Assembly (NCBI GenBank): GCA_027886185.1
Contig: WOAB01000103.1
Span: 2,170,001-2,234,000, forward strand
Reading direction: 5' to 3'
DNA: 64,000 nucleotides
Source: Rheum nobile
Taxonomy: Eukaryota; Streptophyta; Magnoliopsida; Caryophyllales; Polygonaceae
This document shows, in pieces, positions 12,158 to 23,950 of this stretch (position 1 is the first letter of the stretch; each line of letters opens with the position of its first letter). Under the pieces are notes generated by a model that saw only the letters and a program-made list of their open reading frames with translations, was not told the DNA's origin and did not search any database. A program made the translations under genes and the position numbers.

Positions 12158-12227
12158 TTTAGCTCTGATACCAAATCTGTAACAGAGCCTACGAAAACTA
12201 TTTAGCTCTGATACCAAATCTGTAACA
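12158..12227 (-). other. Duplicated primer-binding site at LTR junction
   Basis: The tRNA-iMet-complementary motif GCTCTGATACCA (plus strand) occurs at 12205-12216, four bases from the LTR, and again at 12162-12173. The duplicated unit is 27 bp (12158-12184 and 12201-12227) and includes the first bases of the LTR (TGTAACA). The distal copy therefore carries an LTR tip plus primer site inside the element. Confidence 0.85.
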
Positions 12228-14742
12228 CCCCCTTATTTTACCCCATTTGAAAGCGCTACTGCCGATGACCCCGGACGTAAACCCCGAAGTCACCCCAGGC
12301 TTTTCCGACGTCATAACTGACTTAAAACACAGTTACAATACTAAAATCATAACTTTTATTAAACCACATGGTCGCGGAATTATACGATTCCTAAAACGAC
12401 CCAATTTCATCAGAAATACAAAATAGCACAGCGGAAATCTTTTAAATACAAAGCGACAAAACAACTTGTCGAAAACAAAACACCGTTCATCTTCATAGTC
12501 GTTCTAGCCTTCTTAGATCTGCAACATACCTGATGTGCCGAATCGGACGGATGACACAAGCCAACCATGCAAGGAATATAACGGTTGGTCAATCTAATGA
12601 AAGACTACGCAAGGGTACAAAGCAGAGTGGTTCGAAGCAGTCGTATTAGGTTAGACTCATCGTTCCTCGAATAATAACCGAGTACGCTAGTCAACCATCA
12701 TACTCCTACTAGAATATATAAAACAACATGAACAAGAGAAGATTCTGGAGACTGAGTCTCACAGCAATTAATCCCAAAAGAAGACTCCAAATGAAATGAA
12801 CCTTAAAGGAAACAATGACAAATGTTGGGAAACTTAATTTATAATATACACACAATCACAGAATCACAGTATCACATTCGATCGATCTACAACTAAGACG
12901 AGCTTTCCTAGCTGCACTAGCGCCTAGCTGCAATACTCGCCAAACATTTTAAATAAGTGCTTACTCATACGACACTTTATATTAAGGTCAAGGCATTTTC
13001 ATTATGTGCATACTCATGGCACGTATCTTATTAAATGTCAACACACACACACACATCACGTTACAAACTTTTATGATCTGCTCGTCCCGAGACGAGAGAT
13101 CCTTGCGAATACTCCCTAGATTTGTGACACTAGCTAAGTGCACCACCTCTATACCCGAGTATAGAGGCTAGTCATGACTCACCAATGGTATTAGGGTCTC
13201 AATGCCCTTTTCTCCATTTAATTATCAAGAAACGACTGGACCTCCATCCATCGTCCCTACAAATACTCGTGCTAACTAAACAGTTCAACACAGTCAACAT
13301 TATATCAAATCAAAGCCATCAAGGCCAACATCATAGATCTAACAATCTATATATATATATATATCAAAATAGCGTTGCTACTAACAGTATATGCAACCTA
13401 TTATAATCTTTTTATATGAATTTCACCTTTAAAATCCACAACAAAACCATTATGAACATAATAGCGCTGTATCTAGCAATATACAACCTATTATAACAGC
13501 ACTTCTTTTATCAAATAGTTGATCAAAACTGTTCCCAACATAAACAAGAAATCATCCCAAATTAATTAACAACAAACAATTGATAATTAATGAAAGTATG
13601 GAATGATGAGCAAGAGCGAACCGCCACTTGCCTAAATCCGCAGAAGCTTAAGCAAAGCTTAGAGACAACGGGCTCCTGGATCTGAAACTGGAGCAAATCT
13701 TGGATAATAAATCCCTAAGAAATGGCCCATAACAAGACCCTAAGTTAGATTCAATACACTTATATATGAATCTAAAAGAATATAAGAAGAAACAAAGGAA
13801 ACAAGCCAAAGCCCAAGGCCAAACCACACAAAACACCTCTCGGACAAGCCTTGCCGCGGGTGCGGTAGAGGACTGCCGCGGGGTGCGGTGGGGTGCCCAG
13901 AGAAAGCTCGAAGAACAGCCGTGGCGGGGAAGAAAAATTACCCAAATTGTGAAGGCTTTGTTTTGCATTCGAATGACCTCAAAACACCTCAAAGCTTTAG
14001 TCTAACACTTGGGCAACCTTCTCCAACTCGTGAGCCTTCTCGAATCGAGCTCCAACAGCCCCGAAAATGGCAAATTCAGAGGGGAGAAAAACAGAGAAAA
14101 TGAAGAGAAAAGAAGGAAGAAGAAGAGAAGAAGAGCTTCGGGTTCACCCCTTTTATAGCCCAAATCCGAGCCTCCTCATGGGAAACAAGAAGGGGACAAG
14201 GGGACAAGGCAAAAGAGCCAAGTGGAGCAAGTGGCCAAAAGGATAGAATTTCGGAAATCTTATCGCGAAGACGAAGCTGTCAGCGCTCGCCGCGGGTGCG
14301 GTCATGCTCTCACCGCGGGTGCGGTCGTGACCATCAGGAAATCGTCCTGACTTCGACGGGGCTGTTATCTCAGCTCCGAACTCCAAATGAGGTGATTCCA
14401 AATCGAGGAGTTAGATCTAGAAGTCTATTTTAATCCTTCCAAATTTCACATTGAATGGATCATGGAATAAAAAGTTATGACGATTTTGCTAAAAGGTCGC
14501 ACTTGTATGGGCGAGGAAAGTATGGGTACGAGTTCTTTTAACCCCGGGTTAAATATATTCGTACACTAACGATATATTAACCCCGAAAACACTTCAACTG
14601 TATTATATAATGCTCGGAAAATTTTACAGAGCTCAGAACATATTACAGAATGTCCGATCTTCTCTGAATTAAATCCGTCTAGCAATCCGGGCATAAGAAA
14701 AATTAAATTTCAAAATATCCTTAAAAATTACGGGGTATTACA
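12221..14742 (-). repeat. 5' LTR of the gag-only element (2,522 bp)
   Basis: This is the partner of 7596-10109. The main visible length change is a short GAAGAAGAG-type expansion near 14125. The palindrome pairs are retained at 13853-13888 and 14289-14324. As the element is transcribed on the minus strand, this copy should hold its promoter; I cannot place a TATA box with confidence. Confidence 0.9.
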
Positions 14743-15970
14743 TGTGCATCACAAAACAAATATATGGCAAGAAACATGTTCTAGAAAAATTGCCGGCCCA
14801 TTCTACTGGACTTTATCATACATATATAAGCCCGATAGAAACAAATGTAACATCTAATAAGAAATCAAACGACAAAAAGGTGTTTACATTATGGCATGAC
14901 TAGGGTCATCTAGGAAATGGGATGATGCATAAAATAATTGAAAGCTCAATTGGATATTCACTAAAGAATGTGAAAGTCCTCAAAACAAATGCTTTCAATT
15001 GTAGCAGTTGTTCACTTGGTAAATTTATCACCAGACCTTCCAAGAATAAGATTGGAAATGAGAACCCAACGTTCTTAGAACGAATACAAGGTGATATTTG
15101 TGGAGCGATAGTTCCACCATGTGGACCATTTCAATACTTTATGGTATTGATTGATGCATCAACACGATGGTCACATGTAAGCCTCTTATCAACAAGAAAT
15201 ACAACTTTTGCTAAACTACGAGCTCAATTTCCGGATTATACAATTAAAAGAATCCGGCTTGATAATGCATGAGAATTTACATCTCAAGCATTCAATGATT
15301 ATTGTATGTCAAATGGGATTATAGTTGAACATCTAGTGGCTCATGTTCACTCACAAAATGGTACTGTTGAATCTATAATTAAACGATTACAACTAATAGT
15401 CAGACCATTGTTAATTAAGTCCAAATTTCCATCATCTGCTTATGGACATACAATATTACATGCATCTACTTTGGTTCGACTAAGGCCAACGACATATCAT
15501 AAATATTCCCCATTACAATTAGTGACAGGTAAAGAACTAGATATATCTCACTTGGGTATTTGGATGTGTAGTTTATGTTCCTATTGCTCCACCACAATGC
15601 GCACAAAAATGGGTCCACAAGAGAGATTGGGAATTTATGTTGGTTTTGAATCCCGATCAATTATTAAGTATCTTGAACCAACAACAGGCGACCTATTTAC
15701 TGCAAGGTTTGATGATTGTCATTTTAATAAAAATAAATTTTCAAATCTTGGTGGAGAAAGAAATAAAATAATTACGTAGAATGCTCCATTACTATCCCAT
15801 CTTGATCCACGAACAAAAAATGTGTGAACAAAAAGTATAGAAAATTATACACTTGTAGAGTATAGCAAATCAATTGCTTGATTTATTTACAGACACAAAA
15901 AAAGTGACAAAATCACATGTGCTTGTTGTAATTGCCCCTGAAAGAATAGAAATTCCCATAGGGCAATTAG

Positions 15971-16070
15971 GTAAGTCTCATGCAGATGAGCTTACGTAAG
16001 TCTCATGCAGATGAGCTTACGTAAGTCTCATGCAGATGAGCTTACATAAGTCTCATGCAGATGAGCTTAC
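15971..16070 (+). repeat. Four 25-bp tandem repeats in copia pol linker
   Basis: Four contiguous copies of a 25-bp unit (GTAAGTCTCATGCAGATGAG plus CTTAC) run from 15971 to 16070; the fourth has one change at its first base. The unit is an imperfect inverted repeat (GTAAG...CTTAC). 25 is not a multiple of three, so each copy shifts the reading frame. The coding sequence of one unit (GKSHADEL) continues into the following pol frame, so the array expanded from a piece of pol after or while the element was decaying. Confidence 0.95.
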
Positions 16071-17462
16071 AGTACACCACAAACGTGGTAGACCACTTGG
16101 TTCTAATGACCTAAAACCAAGAAAGACTAGGCGACAAAATAACACAATAGATTCTGCATCAATTACTCATTTAGGGGGGAAACGAGACAAAAATGAGCAT
16201 GACAAAGATACCCTAGAGAATCTGGAAGGTCTTGTGAAAACCATTCTAGGTAATGATAAGAATGATGACAATTATGAAATCTCAATCAATTATGTTTCTA
16301 TTGGAACTCAGTGGAATAGAAAATAAATTGTTGTTGATGAGATATTTGCATACTCTGTCGCCACCAAAATAGTAACAGATAATGATGACATTGAGCCACA
16401 AACTATTGATAAGTGTCATCGTAGACACGACTGACCAAAATGGAGAGAGGCAATCCAGACTGAATTAAAATTGATTGAAAAGCGTGAAGTTTTTGGTCCT
16501 ATAATACCCAAACCAATGGGTATAAAACCAGTAGGCTATAAATGAGTATTTGTACGAAAGCGAAATGCGAAAAATGAGATTGTGAGATACAAGGCAAGAC
16601 TTGTAGCTCAAGAATTTTCTCAAATGCCCGAGATAGATTATGAACAAACATATTCTCCTGTAGTTGATGCAACTACATTAAGATTTTTAATTAGTCTAGT
16701 TGTTTCAGAGGAACTGCAAATGCGACTTATGGATGTCGTAACAGTGTATTTATATAGATCACTTGATAGTGATATCTATATGAAAGTTCTTCAAGGACTA
16801 AAACTGCCAGAAAAGCATAAAGCAAAACCTCGATTAATGCTTTCTATAAAGTTGCAAAGGTCATTATATGGTCTAAAGCAGTTTGGAAGAATGTGGTACA
16901 ACCGACTTAATGAATATCTCATTAAAGAAGGTTACAAGAATGATACTGTTTATCCATGTGTTTTTATTAAGCAATCCAAATCTGGGTTTGCTATTATTGC
17001 AGTATATGTTGATGATTTGACATTATCGATACGACTGATGAACTTGAAAATGTTGCAGAATACTTAATGAAAGAATTTGAAATGAAGGATCCAGGGAGGA
17101 CCAAATTTTGTCTCGGCATACAAATTGAGCATTTGGAGGATGGGATTTTCATCCATCAAACAAATTATACTGAGAAAATATTGAAAAGGTTCTACATGGA
17201 CAAAGCACATTCATTAAGTTCACCTATGACAGTTCACTCTCTTAGTGCACATGATGATCAGTTCCAACCTTGAGAAGAAGATGAAGAAGTACTTGGTCCT
17301 GAAGTTTCGTATTTGAGTGAGATTGGTGCATTAATGTATCTCGCAAACAATATGAGATATTGCTTTTGTTGTAAGCTTGTTACCAAGATACAATTCACAA
17401 CCAACAAGGTGACATTGGAATGGAATTAAACACGTGTTCTGATACTTACGAGCAGTGGCAGA

Positions 17463-18110
17463 ACCAGGAAATTTTGAAAGAGGGGTCACAAAATGTTTAA
17501 AGTGGGACGATTTTTAGTAGACTACACCGGTATGATAAGGGCATACGTTCAATATAATACCATAAAATATATATTTTACATTGTTTTTATAAATGTTATC
17601 TATTTGTAACACACATTTTGATATATGAAATTTTATTATTGCGAAACAAATTATTATTTAGTTCAACTAATATTTAAAAACATAGTAGATTAATATGTAT
17701 AATTGTAATATAATACTTAATAATATACATAAATTAAATATATAATAAATAATATAATTTTAGTATGTAAGAAAAAGTTAAATGTCAATCTCTTTTTTAG
17801 TAGAAAAAAATACGAATCAATTGCAATGAAATTAAATTATATAATACTCTTATGAAAGCCAAAAAGGAAAAAAAAAAAAAAAGAGAGAGAGAGAAGAAGA
17901 ATGGAGACGGGGACCATAGGGGAGGGGGAATGTGGAAAGTGATGATTGAGGGAATCGAACTCGGAACACTTGCGACCCAAAATCAGTATACACGCATAAT
18001 ACCATATGGGCTAGGGTAGTTTTGTGAAGGAATTATGCATAAATACATATATTAATTAGGAGGGAATTGGGGGGGGGCACCAGACCCCCCCCCCCTTGGT
18101 TTCGCCTCTG
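17463..18110. mobile_element. hAT-like non-autonomous element, TSD CTTACGAG
   Basis: A 648-bp insert has an 8-bp duplication CTTACGAG at 17455-17462 and 18111-18118. Its ends are imperfect inverted repeats: CAGTGGCAGAACCAGG at the left and, read inward, CAGAGGCGAAACCAAGG at the right. The 8-bp TSD and CAG-starting termini fit hAT elements. No transposase is present. Near the right end, the minus strand reads GTTCGATTCCC with an upstream TAGCCCATATGG, resembling tRNA promoter boxes B and A. Poly(A), GA, G and C tracts are also present. Confidence 0.8.
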
Positions 18111-18884
18111 CTTACGAGGTACTCTTAACCTTTGGATTATATTATCGTAAAAATGCAAATGCTACTCTTGTTGGATACGCGAATCCAAGATATTTATTAG
18201 ATCCCCACAAAGCAAAATCTCAAAATGGCTATGTATTCACATATGGAGACATAACGATCTCTTGAAAGTCAACGAAGCAAACACTTACGGCTCCATCCTC
18301 AAATCACGCATAACTAAAATGCCCTTTATGAAGCTGGAAGAGAATGTGTCTGGTTGAGGTCAATGATTGGATATACACAAAAAGAATGCAGACTTAAGAC
18401 AATCACTAATTATCCAACCAAGATATATGAAGACAACTCAACTTGCATCACACAAATAAAAGAGAGTTATATCAAGGGTGATCGAACCAAGCACATTTCA
18501 CCGAAACTATTCTCAACCCATGATCTAGAGAAAGAAGGCAATTGATGTCCAACAAATCCGATCATGTGACAATCATGCTGATTTATTCACAAAGTCACTA
18601 CATCCCAAGAAGTTTGAAGAACTTGTGTTTAAAATCGGAATGTGCAGATTTCGAGAAGTATGTTAATCTCAAGGGGAGAATTAACTTACTATACTCTTTT
18701 TCCCTTTGATCAGGTTTTTATCCCACTGGGTTTTTCCTAACAAGGTTTTTAATGAGGTAGTAATACCAACCGTATAAAACAAGTTGTACTCTTTTTCCAT
18801 GTGCTATGGTTTTTATCCCACTGCCTAGCAGGTTTTTAACGAGGCAGCTATGATCTTGAGAAAAGGTGAATATTCAAGGGAGAG

Positions 18885-19091
18885 TGTTATAAGATGAAAA
18901 ATTAAGGTGAAATATTCACCTTTTAATGTAATTACGGCCCTTAAGAGCCAGAAGGATATATACGACAGGATGACTTCATCCTTTTGTCTGACAAGCCAAG
19001 ATTTTGGTTATAAAAACAAATGTAATCTTATGTAAAATCCATCCATGAATTGAACGTGGTTTTTCCTCAGTTTGTTCAAAATCTCACAACA
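18885..19091 (+). repeat. 3' LTR and preceding polypurine tract of the copia element
   Basis: The LTR starts TGTTATAAGATGAAAAATT directly after a purine-rich tract (AAGGGAGAG) and ends CTCACAACA. It is homologous to 3497-3734. Confidence 0.8.
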
Positions 19092-20408
19092 GAACAAATG
19101 ATAAAATATTTTTATAATTATAAATATGCCGATTTCACAATTAGGATAATTTTATAGTTAAATAATATATATTTTTATCTAATTGATGACACTTGAGATC
19201 ATTTAATATAAAGTATGATAATATAATGAAGTGCTTAATATAAATAATGACTATTAAGGTATATATTTTAATATAATAGATTGTTATGTTTATTACTCTT
19301 TTTATTTGATGATAAATGCCATTTTAGATGTTTAAGAGTGTCATCGTTAGAAAAAATAATAATTTATGGTTAATTTATTAACCTTTATCAATACTTGTTA
19401 ATTACAAATATTTATTTTACCTAATAATTGAAAACATCAGAGAAAAATGGTTAGGTTGCCCAATTTTCAAAAGAAGTCTTTACAACTCATTAATTAAATG
19501 TTACTTAACATAATCAAATAATAAATATTCAATTGAAATATTAGAATGATATGTAAGCCTATATTTCGTATAATGTTGAATAGAACGAAAGAATATAATA
19601 AGACATAAAATTGTATGACATAATAATATATGCAATTCAAATAATTGTTCTTACAACATTATATGTAGATGACTTACATAAGCATATTTTTGAAAATTGA
19701 AATATATAAAAAAACATTGTCTTAAAAGAGTTGGAAATAAACATAATATAATTATCACATTACAAAAGTATAATAAATGTTGTGGCAATTATAAATACAG
19801 TACGTGTCATAGATGATGCAACTTGACGAGGGGGACATATGGCCTTAAACAATAAATATTTCAGTATTATAATATTAACGTTTTGATTATAATAATATAA
19901 ATTATTATATAAATATATTTAAGTAGGTAGAAAAATAAACCAAATTATATATAACCTTCTTTCAATAAATAAAAACAACTTTTTAAGAGCATAATCACAC
20001 TAAAAATTTGATATAAAAATCTTATACGAAATAATGTTATATATTGCAAAAAAGGCAAGTAAGATTATGACAAATATAATCACATAATTAAAATAAATTC
20101 TATATAATATTATAAATTATAAAATTAGATAATGACAAGTGATACATTGCGGAAAAGATTCTCACAAAAGATGACTTGGCTCAACGTGGAAACGCCAAGT
20201 GACATCAATCACTTCTATTTTAGTAAGGGATAATAAGAGAGCGGCTTTGGGAGAGGAAGTGTCCTCCCCGTCATTGTCCCCGTTTACCCCTTATTTCCTA
20301 ATCCTTGTCCTCGTTCTCGTCGAGGCCTTGTTCTCGTGAAAAATCTTCATCTTCGTTCTACAAAAGAAAAAACCTTAAATTTGTTTAAATGCATATATAT
20401 AAGGGTTA
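19092..20408. other. AT-rich intergenic DNA
   Basis: This is a very AT-rich stretch with no convincing ORF, RNA gene or repeat border. A slightly more balanced part lies at 20120-20345, just before the next element. I see nothing more that can be supported. Confidence 0.6.
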
Positions 20409-20413
20409 CTAGT

Positions 20414-21628
20414 TGATAGAGGCTAAAGTCGTGATGCCTAATCAAAGTATTCCTCAAAAACCTAACTAAGTATAGTAGGCAAGCAAGGGTCGAATCCCAC
20501 AGGGAGGTAACAATCTTTCTAAGTGCAACAAGTTGTATGCCAAAGGTAACAAAGGGGGGGTAATGGATTGTAATGAGTAACGGAGTAAATAAAAGCAAAG
20601 GATGTAATCTATGAGTGAGAAGTAATTTAGCCAGACACATATCCACCATTCAGTTTGATTGGTTGGTCATTGATTATCTCTAATTCCTACCGATGAATGT
20701 TCATATTCCTTTTCTTAAGTTATAAACAGGATAAATAGACCCTGAGAATACTAACTATCAAATAACCAGGAAAACCTCCAGATTCAATTCAATAGCAGCA
20801 ATACGCACATGAATCTCAATAGATACATGCAAGTGCAACAAATAGTCTTACTATGCATGCAATCAATTCTCTCTATAATAAACCAGTCCAAACAGTTCTT
20901 AGAATATCGCAGTTTCTACTCTGAATTAGGTATTTCAAACAGAAATAACCAAACCCTAGCAATAGATAAATACTAATATCAACAAGATGATCAGGCCAGT
21001 CAAATCAGCAAGAATCAATGGGATGAAGCACAAGAGAATCAATACATTCAAAGGAAAAGAAATAGAATTATAACCTCACAACCAAATACAAATGAAGGCT
21101 TCAATCGTCGGACTAAGCAAATGTTGCTTAGTTCTTCATAGTCTTGGAAACGTAAAAACTCAAAGGGAAAAACAATGCGTAAACTGAATAATGGTTGAAT
21201 GATTGAATCAAAGGCTGCTAGGAAACTAGGTTATATAACCCTAGCAAAACCTAAAACTAAAGATAGGAAATAATATCTTCCCAAAAGGAAATAAAACTGA
21301 ATAAAAGAAAAGGAAATAAAGTAAAACAAAATCTTCGGACGAAACTTCTCGCGCGTCTGATGAACAGATTTCTGTGACCGCGGATGAATTTCCGCAACCA
21401 CGGATATGTTCATGTTGTCTTTGTTGTCTTGCATTTTTCCGTGACCGCGGCTGTGACTTCCGCGACCGCGGATTCCTCGTTGTAGCTCCTCTTCAGCTCT
21501 TTCTTTGGTCTTCTCTTGTGGCTTTCTCCTCAACTCCATTCTCCTAACTTATGCTCTAAACACATCCAAATGGTATCTAAAAATCCGGTAACAACTCCTA
21601 ATTAAACCCTACAAAGTAGCGCTGATCA
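20414..21628 (-). repeat. 3' LTR of the Athila-like element
   Basis: It begins TGATAGAGGCTAAAG and ends TAGCGCTGATCA on the plus strand. It is homologous to 28506-29712. It carries four GC palindromes at 21373-21472. Confidence 0.85.
21373..21472. repeat. Cluster of four CCGCGG-type palindromes in the LTR
   Basis: Words of the form TCCGCGACCGCGGA, more or less mutated, occur at about 21373-21384, 21391-21404, 21438-21452 and 21459-21472. The partner LTR retains three at 29457-29543, one of them a clean TTCCGCGACCGCGGAA. They stand out as GC-rich in an AT-rich LTR. Confidence 0.85.
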
Positions 21629-22956
21629 AATTCCCCCGTGCTTAAACCTTGCTCGTCCTCGAGTAAGCTAATAGAAATCTACTCCTCCAATGAAATACCC
21701 AAGGTGTCAGGAATTACATCAAAACTCTCTCCACTAAGAACTGCACCTAATCATGAATCTCCAAGGCACCAACACATCAACACACACAACACAAAATACA
21801 AGCTTAAAGGAAAGCATAGTACTTCCCCCAAGCTTAACCCGAACACCATAGAGTGAATAAAAATATCTAAACCTAGCCTCCATCTATCTTCTTATATCTC
21901 ACAAAGTGACTTATCTGAATCCTCCTTATATCACCTCTTCTTATGTCACCACGCTAGGAAAAATGAGGAACCCTAATAATCACTCTTCTTCTTTTCACTC
22001 ATTTTGCCAAGGCGCCCTTTCGGGTTTTCACCAAGCCACTCATTTCATTTTTCAATAGATGGGCTCACATAAAACTCACATCACTCTTGACCTCTTATTA
22101 CCCCAGCCTAATGATGGTCCAAGCCACCTGCTTATTACCTAAGCCGCCCTCTCGGGTTTTCGACTTATCCTAGGATTTATTTTTGTCTTTTTTTTCTTAT
22201 TTTTGACTTTTTCATTTTTCATTATTTTTCTTTTCTGCATCAGATGACTAGCAAGTAGAGAACACTCCCCCATGCTTAAACATTGCATTGTCCTCAATGT
22301 AATGAAAGACAAAAAGATGAAGCACAAGGAAGGTCAGAAAAGTACTCACAACCGTCGCCGAGGTAGCCTGGACTTGGAAGTTGGTGCTGGCGGTAAATCA
22401 ATGAAAACACATGTCGCTGGTGTTGCACGGTCCTTCTCAAACAAACTCCACCATGCAACCAATTAGATCCACTGTAAGGTGTAGTGGTACATAGAACGGG
22501 GTTGCACGACCTTCAACGAACACATAATGGAGCCCAAATGTAATCGTGGTGTGGGCTCTGGTGTTCCTCCTCGCCAGCTGTCGAATGTTGGGCCATCATC
22601 GTCGCCAAATAAAAATGTGAGGCGAATCTTTCCTCCTTGGCAGCATGATGCGCACCACCTCTCGTAGTAGAACTCAGACAGTTGGCCTTCGGTAAAACTT
22701 TTATTTTCCAGGTAAGGGGACTTATAGTGGTTTTTCCGCGGTTGCGGAAAATTATCCGCGCCCGCGGAAAAGTTTCTGGTGCGAGATTATCACCGTCTTC
22801 AATTTGGCTCGGGTCTCCTACCTGCAGGTTAGTCTAAAAACAAAACGAAACAAATAAAAACATGAAACGAAAAGACATGAAAATAAATGAATACCTCGGG
22901 TTGCCTCCCGAGCAGCGTCTTGTTTATTTTCCTGGCTCGACATGATGCTCTCCCAC
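21629..22956 (-). other. Non-coding interior downstream of gag-pro
   Basis: This lies between the protease end and the 3' LTR of the Athila-like element, where RT and integrase would be in a complete element. I see no pol motif. It holds a repeated phrase (GCCCTYTCGGGTTTTC near 22012 and 22145), a T-rich tract near 22180 and two GC palindromes at 22729-22765. Confidence 0.6.
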
Positions 22957-23726
22957 TCAACTTGGGTTGCTCACATCAACCAAACACTCGGGGTCAATAT
23001 CAGGAGGGTGTCGCTTTGCATCGTCGATGTTGAATCCGACCCTCACCCCATCAAACTCCATTGTGAGTGAACCACTACTCACATCAATCTTTGTATTCGC
23101 CGTGTTCATGAACGGCCTTTCCAGCATCACATGGGCTGCGTTTTTGTCTTGTCCCGTATCCATCACAAAGAAGTCCGCAGGGAAAATCAATTTATCAACT
23201 TCTACCAGCACATCCTGCACCACTCCCTTGGGATACACATATGAATTATCCGCCAGTTGGATCACAATCCCCGTCTTCTGTAATGGCCCGACCTCTAAAG
23301 ACTCGTACAACGAGAAAGGTAACACATTGATAGACGCACCCAAATCCAACATGGCTTTATCGAACATGGTGCCCCCTATCTTGCATGGAATAGTGAACAT
23401 TCTTGGGTCACTGCACTTCTTAGGCAACCGCTTTTGCAGCATAGCAGAGACATTTTCGCTGACCTGGACCTTCTTCTTTTCCTTCACTACTTTCTTTCTT
23501 TTTATTTTGCACAGCTCCTTGAAGAATTTTGCATAGCGAGGGATGCTTTTAACAAGCTTGATCAAAGGAATATTTACATCGCAGTTGCTGAAGGTCTCAA
23601 AGAGTTCCTTGTCGTTTTCCGGCCTTCTCGTGTCCTTCAGCGCCTCAGGGAATGGCGCGGGTGACTTCAGCAAACCGAGCGGAGGGAAGTCAGGCCGAAC
23701 ATAATCATCATGGGCTTCAGCAGGTG

Positions 23727-23950
23727 ATCCACGGTCGCGGATTGGGTCCCGCGATCGCATAATGTCGTCGAGAGTTTCTGGGACGCCAGAGGGTTTTCCG
23801 CGGTCGCGGAATTGTTTCTAAAATTTCTTCTGCTCCAAAAACTTTTCCGCGGTCGTGGAAATCTGGCCGCGATCACGGAAATTCGCCGATTTTTGCTTCG
23901 CCTTTAGTGATGATTCCGCGGTCGCGGATTTCGGGCCGCGGTCGCGGATT
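23727..23950. repeat. Seven CCGCGGTCGCGG-type palindromes between gag and protease
   Basis: Copies lie at about 23727-23743, 23747-23760, 23794-23812, 23844-23861, 23866-23881, 23913-23930 and 23934-23950. Typical words are TTCCGCGGTCGCGGAA and ATTCCGCGGTCGCGGATT. Each can form a short GC-rich hairpin. On the coding strand they read as repeated RDRG or RPR peptides, and the stretch contains stops. Confidence 0.9.

Larger units (their letters stand above)
7596..14742 (-). mobile_element. Gag-only non-autonomous LTR retrotransposon (TR-GAG-like), TSD TGTGC
   Basis: Two near-identical LTRs (7596-10109 and 12221-14742) flank only 2,111 bp of interior. TGTGC flanks the element at 7591-7595 and 14743-14747. 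Read on the minus strand, a tRNA-iMet-type primer-binding site (TGGTATCAGAGC) follows the 5' LTR, then comes gag with two CCHC knuckles, then a short non-coding stretch and a purine-rich tract (AATAAGGGGGTAGTAA) next to the 3' LTR. I see no protease, reverse transcriptase, RNase H or integrase. This matches the published TR-GAG class of plant elements, which rely on enzymes from relatives (established). By eye the LTRs differ at only about 1% of positions, so it is the youngest layer here. Confidence 0.9.
14748..18665 (+). pseudogene. copia pol (integrase, RT, RNase H), broken
   Basis: The frame resumes after the nested element. The pre-integrase region (FTLWHD...GHLGNGMMHKIIE, CSSCSLGKF) leads into integrase (IQGDICGAIVPPCGPFQYFM, MVLIDASTRWS, DNA*EF). 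A stop follows at 15270-15272, and frame changes occur near 15560. A linker follows, then reverse transcriptase (YKARLVAQEFSQ, DYEQTYSPVVDATT, SLYGLKQFGRMWYNRL, YVDDL). Frame is lost near 17030 and 17270. A hAT-like element (17463-18110) interrupts the RNase H region, whose end reads EDNSTCITQIKESYIKG and DLFTKSL before the 3' UTR. The lineage is copia; the enzyme set is dead. Confidence 0.8.
3497..19091 (+). mobile_element. Degenerate Ty1/copia retrotransposon, host of a nested cluster
   Basis: Two short, diverged LTRs (3497-3734 and 18885-19091) bracket gag, protease, integrase and reverse transcriptase/RNase H in copia order on the plus strand. The interior is split by a solo LTR (5283-6358), a gag-only LTR element (7596-14742) and a hAT-like element (17463-18110). 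Without these, about 6.7 kb of copia sequence remains, including an unusually long leader (3735-5026). Many stops and frameshifts make it inactive. The outer flanks GAAAT and GAACA match only partly, so the target duplication is decayed or the borders are off by a few bases. Confidence 0.85.

Noticed and set aside
15971..16070. CRISPR-like repeat array
   Set aside because: The units are directly adjacent with no spacers and lie in plant retrotransposon DNA.
20480..20500. tRNA B-box-like word GGGTCGAATCCCACAGGG
   Set aside because: It is a common phrase in Athila-like LTRs, present in both LTR copies, with no A box or cloverleaf.
22967..23536. 189-codon plus-strand ORF
   Set aside because: It is exactly antisense to the protease frame of the Athila-like element, which has recognisable motifs.
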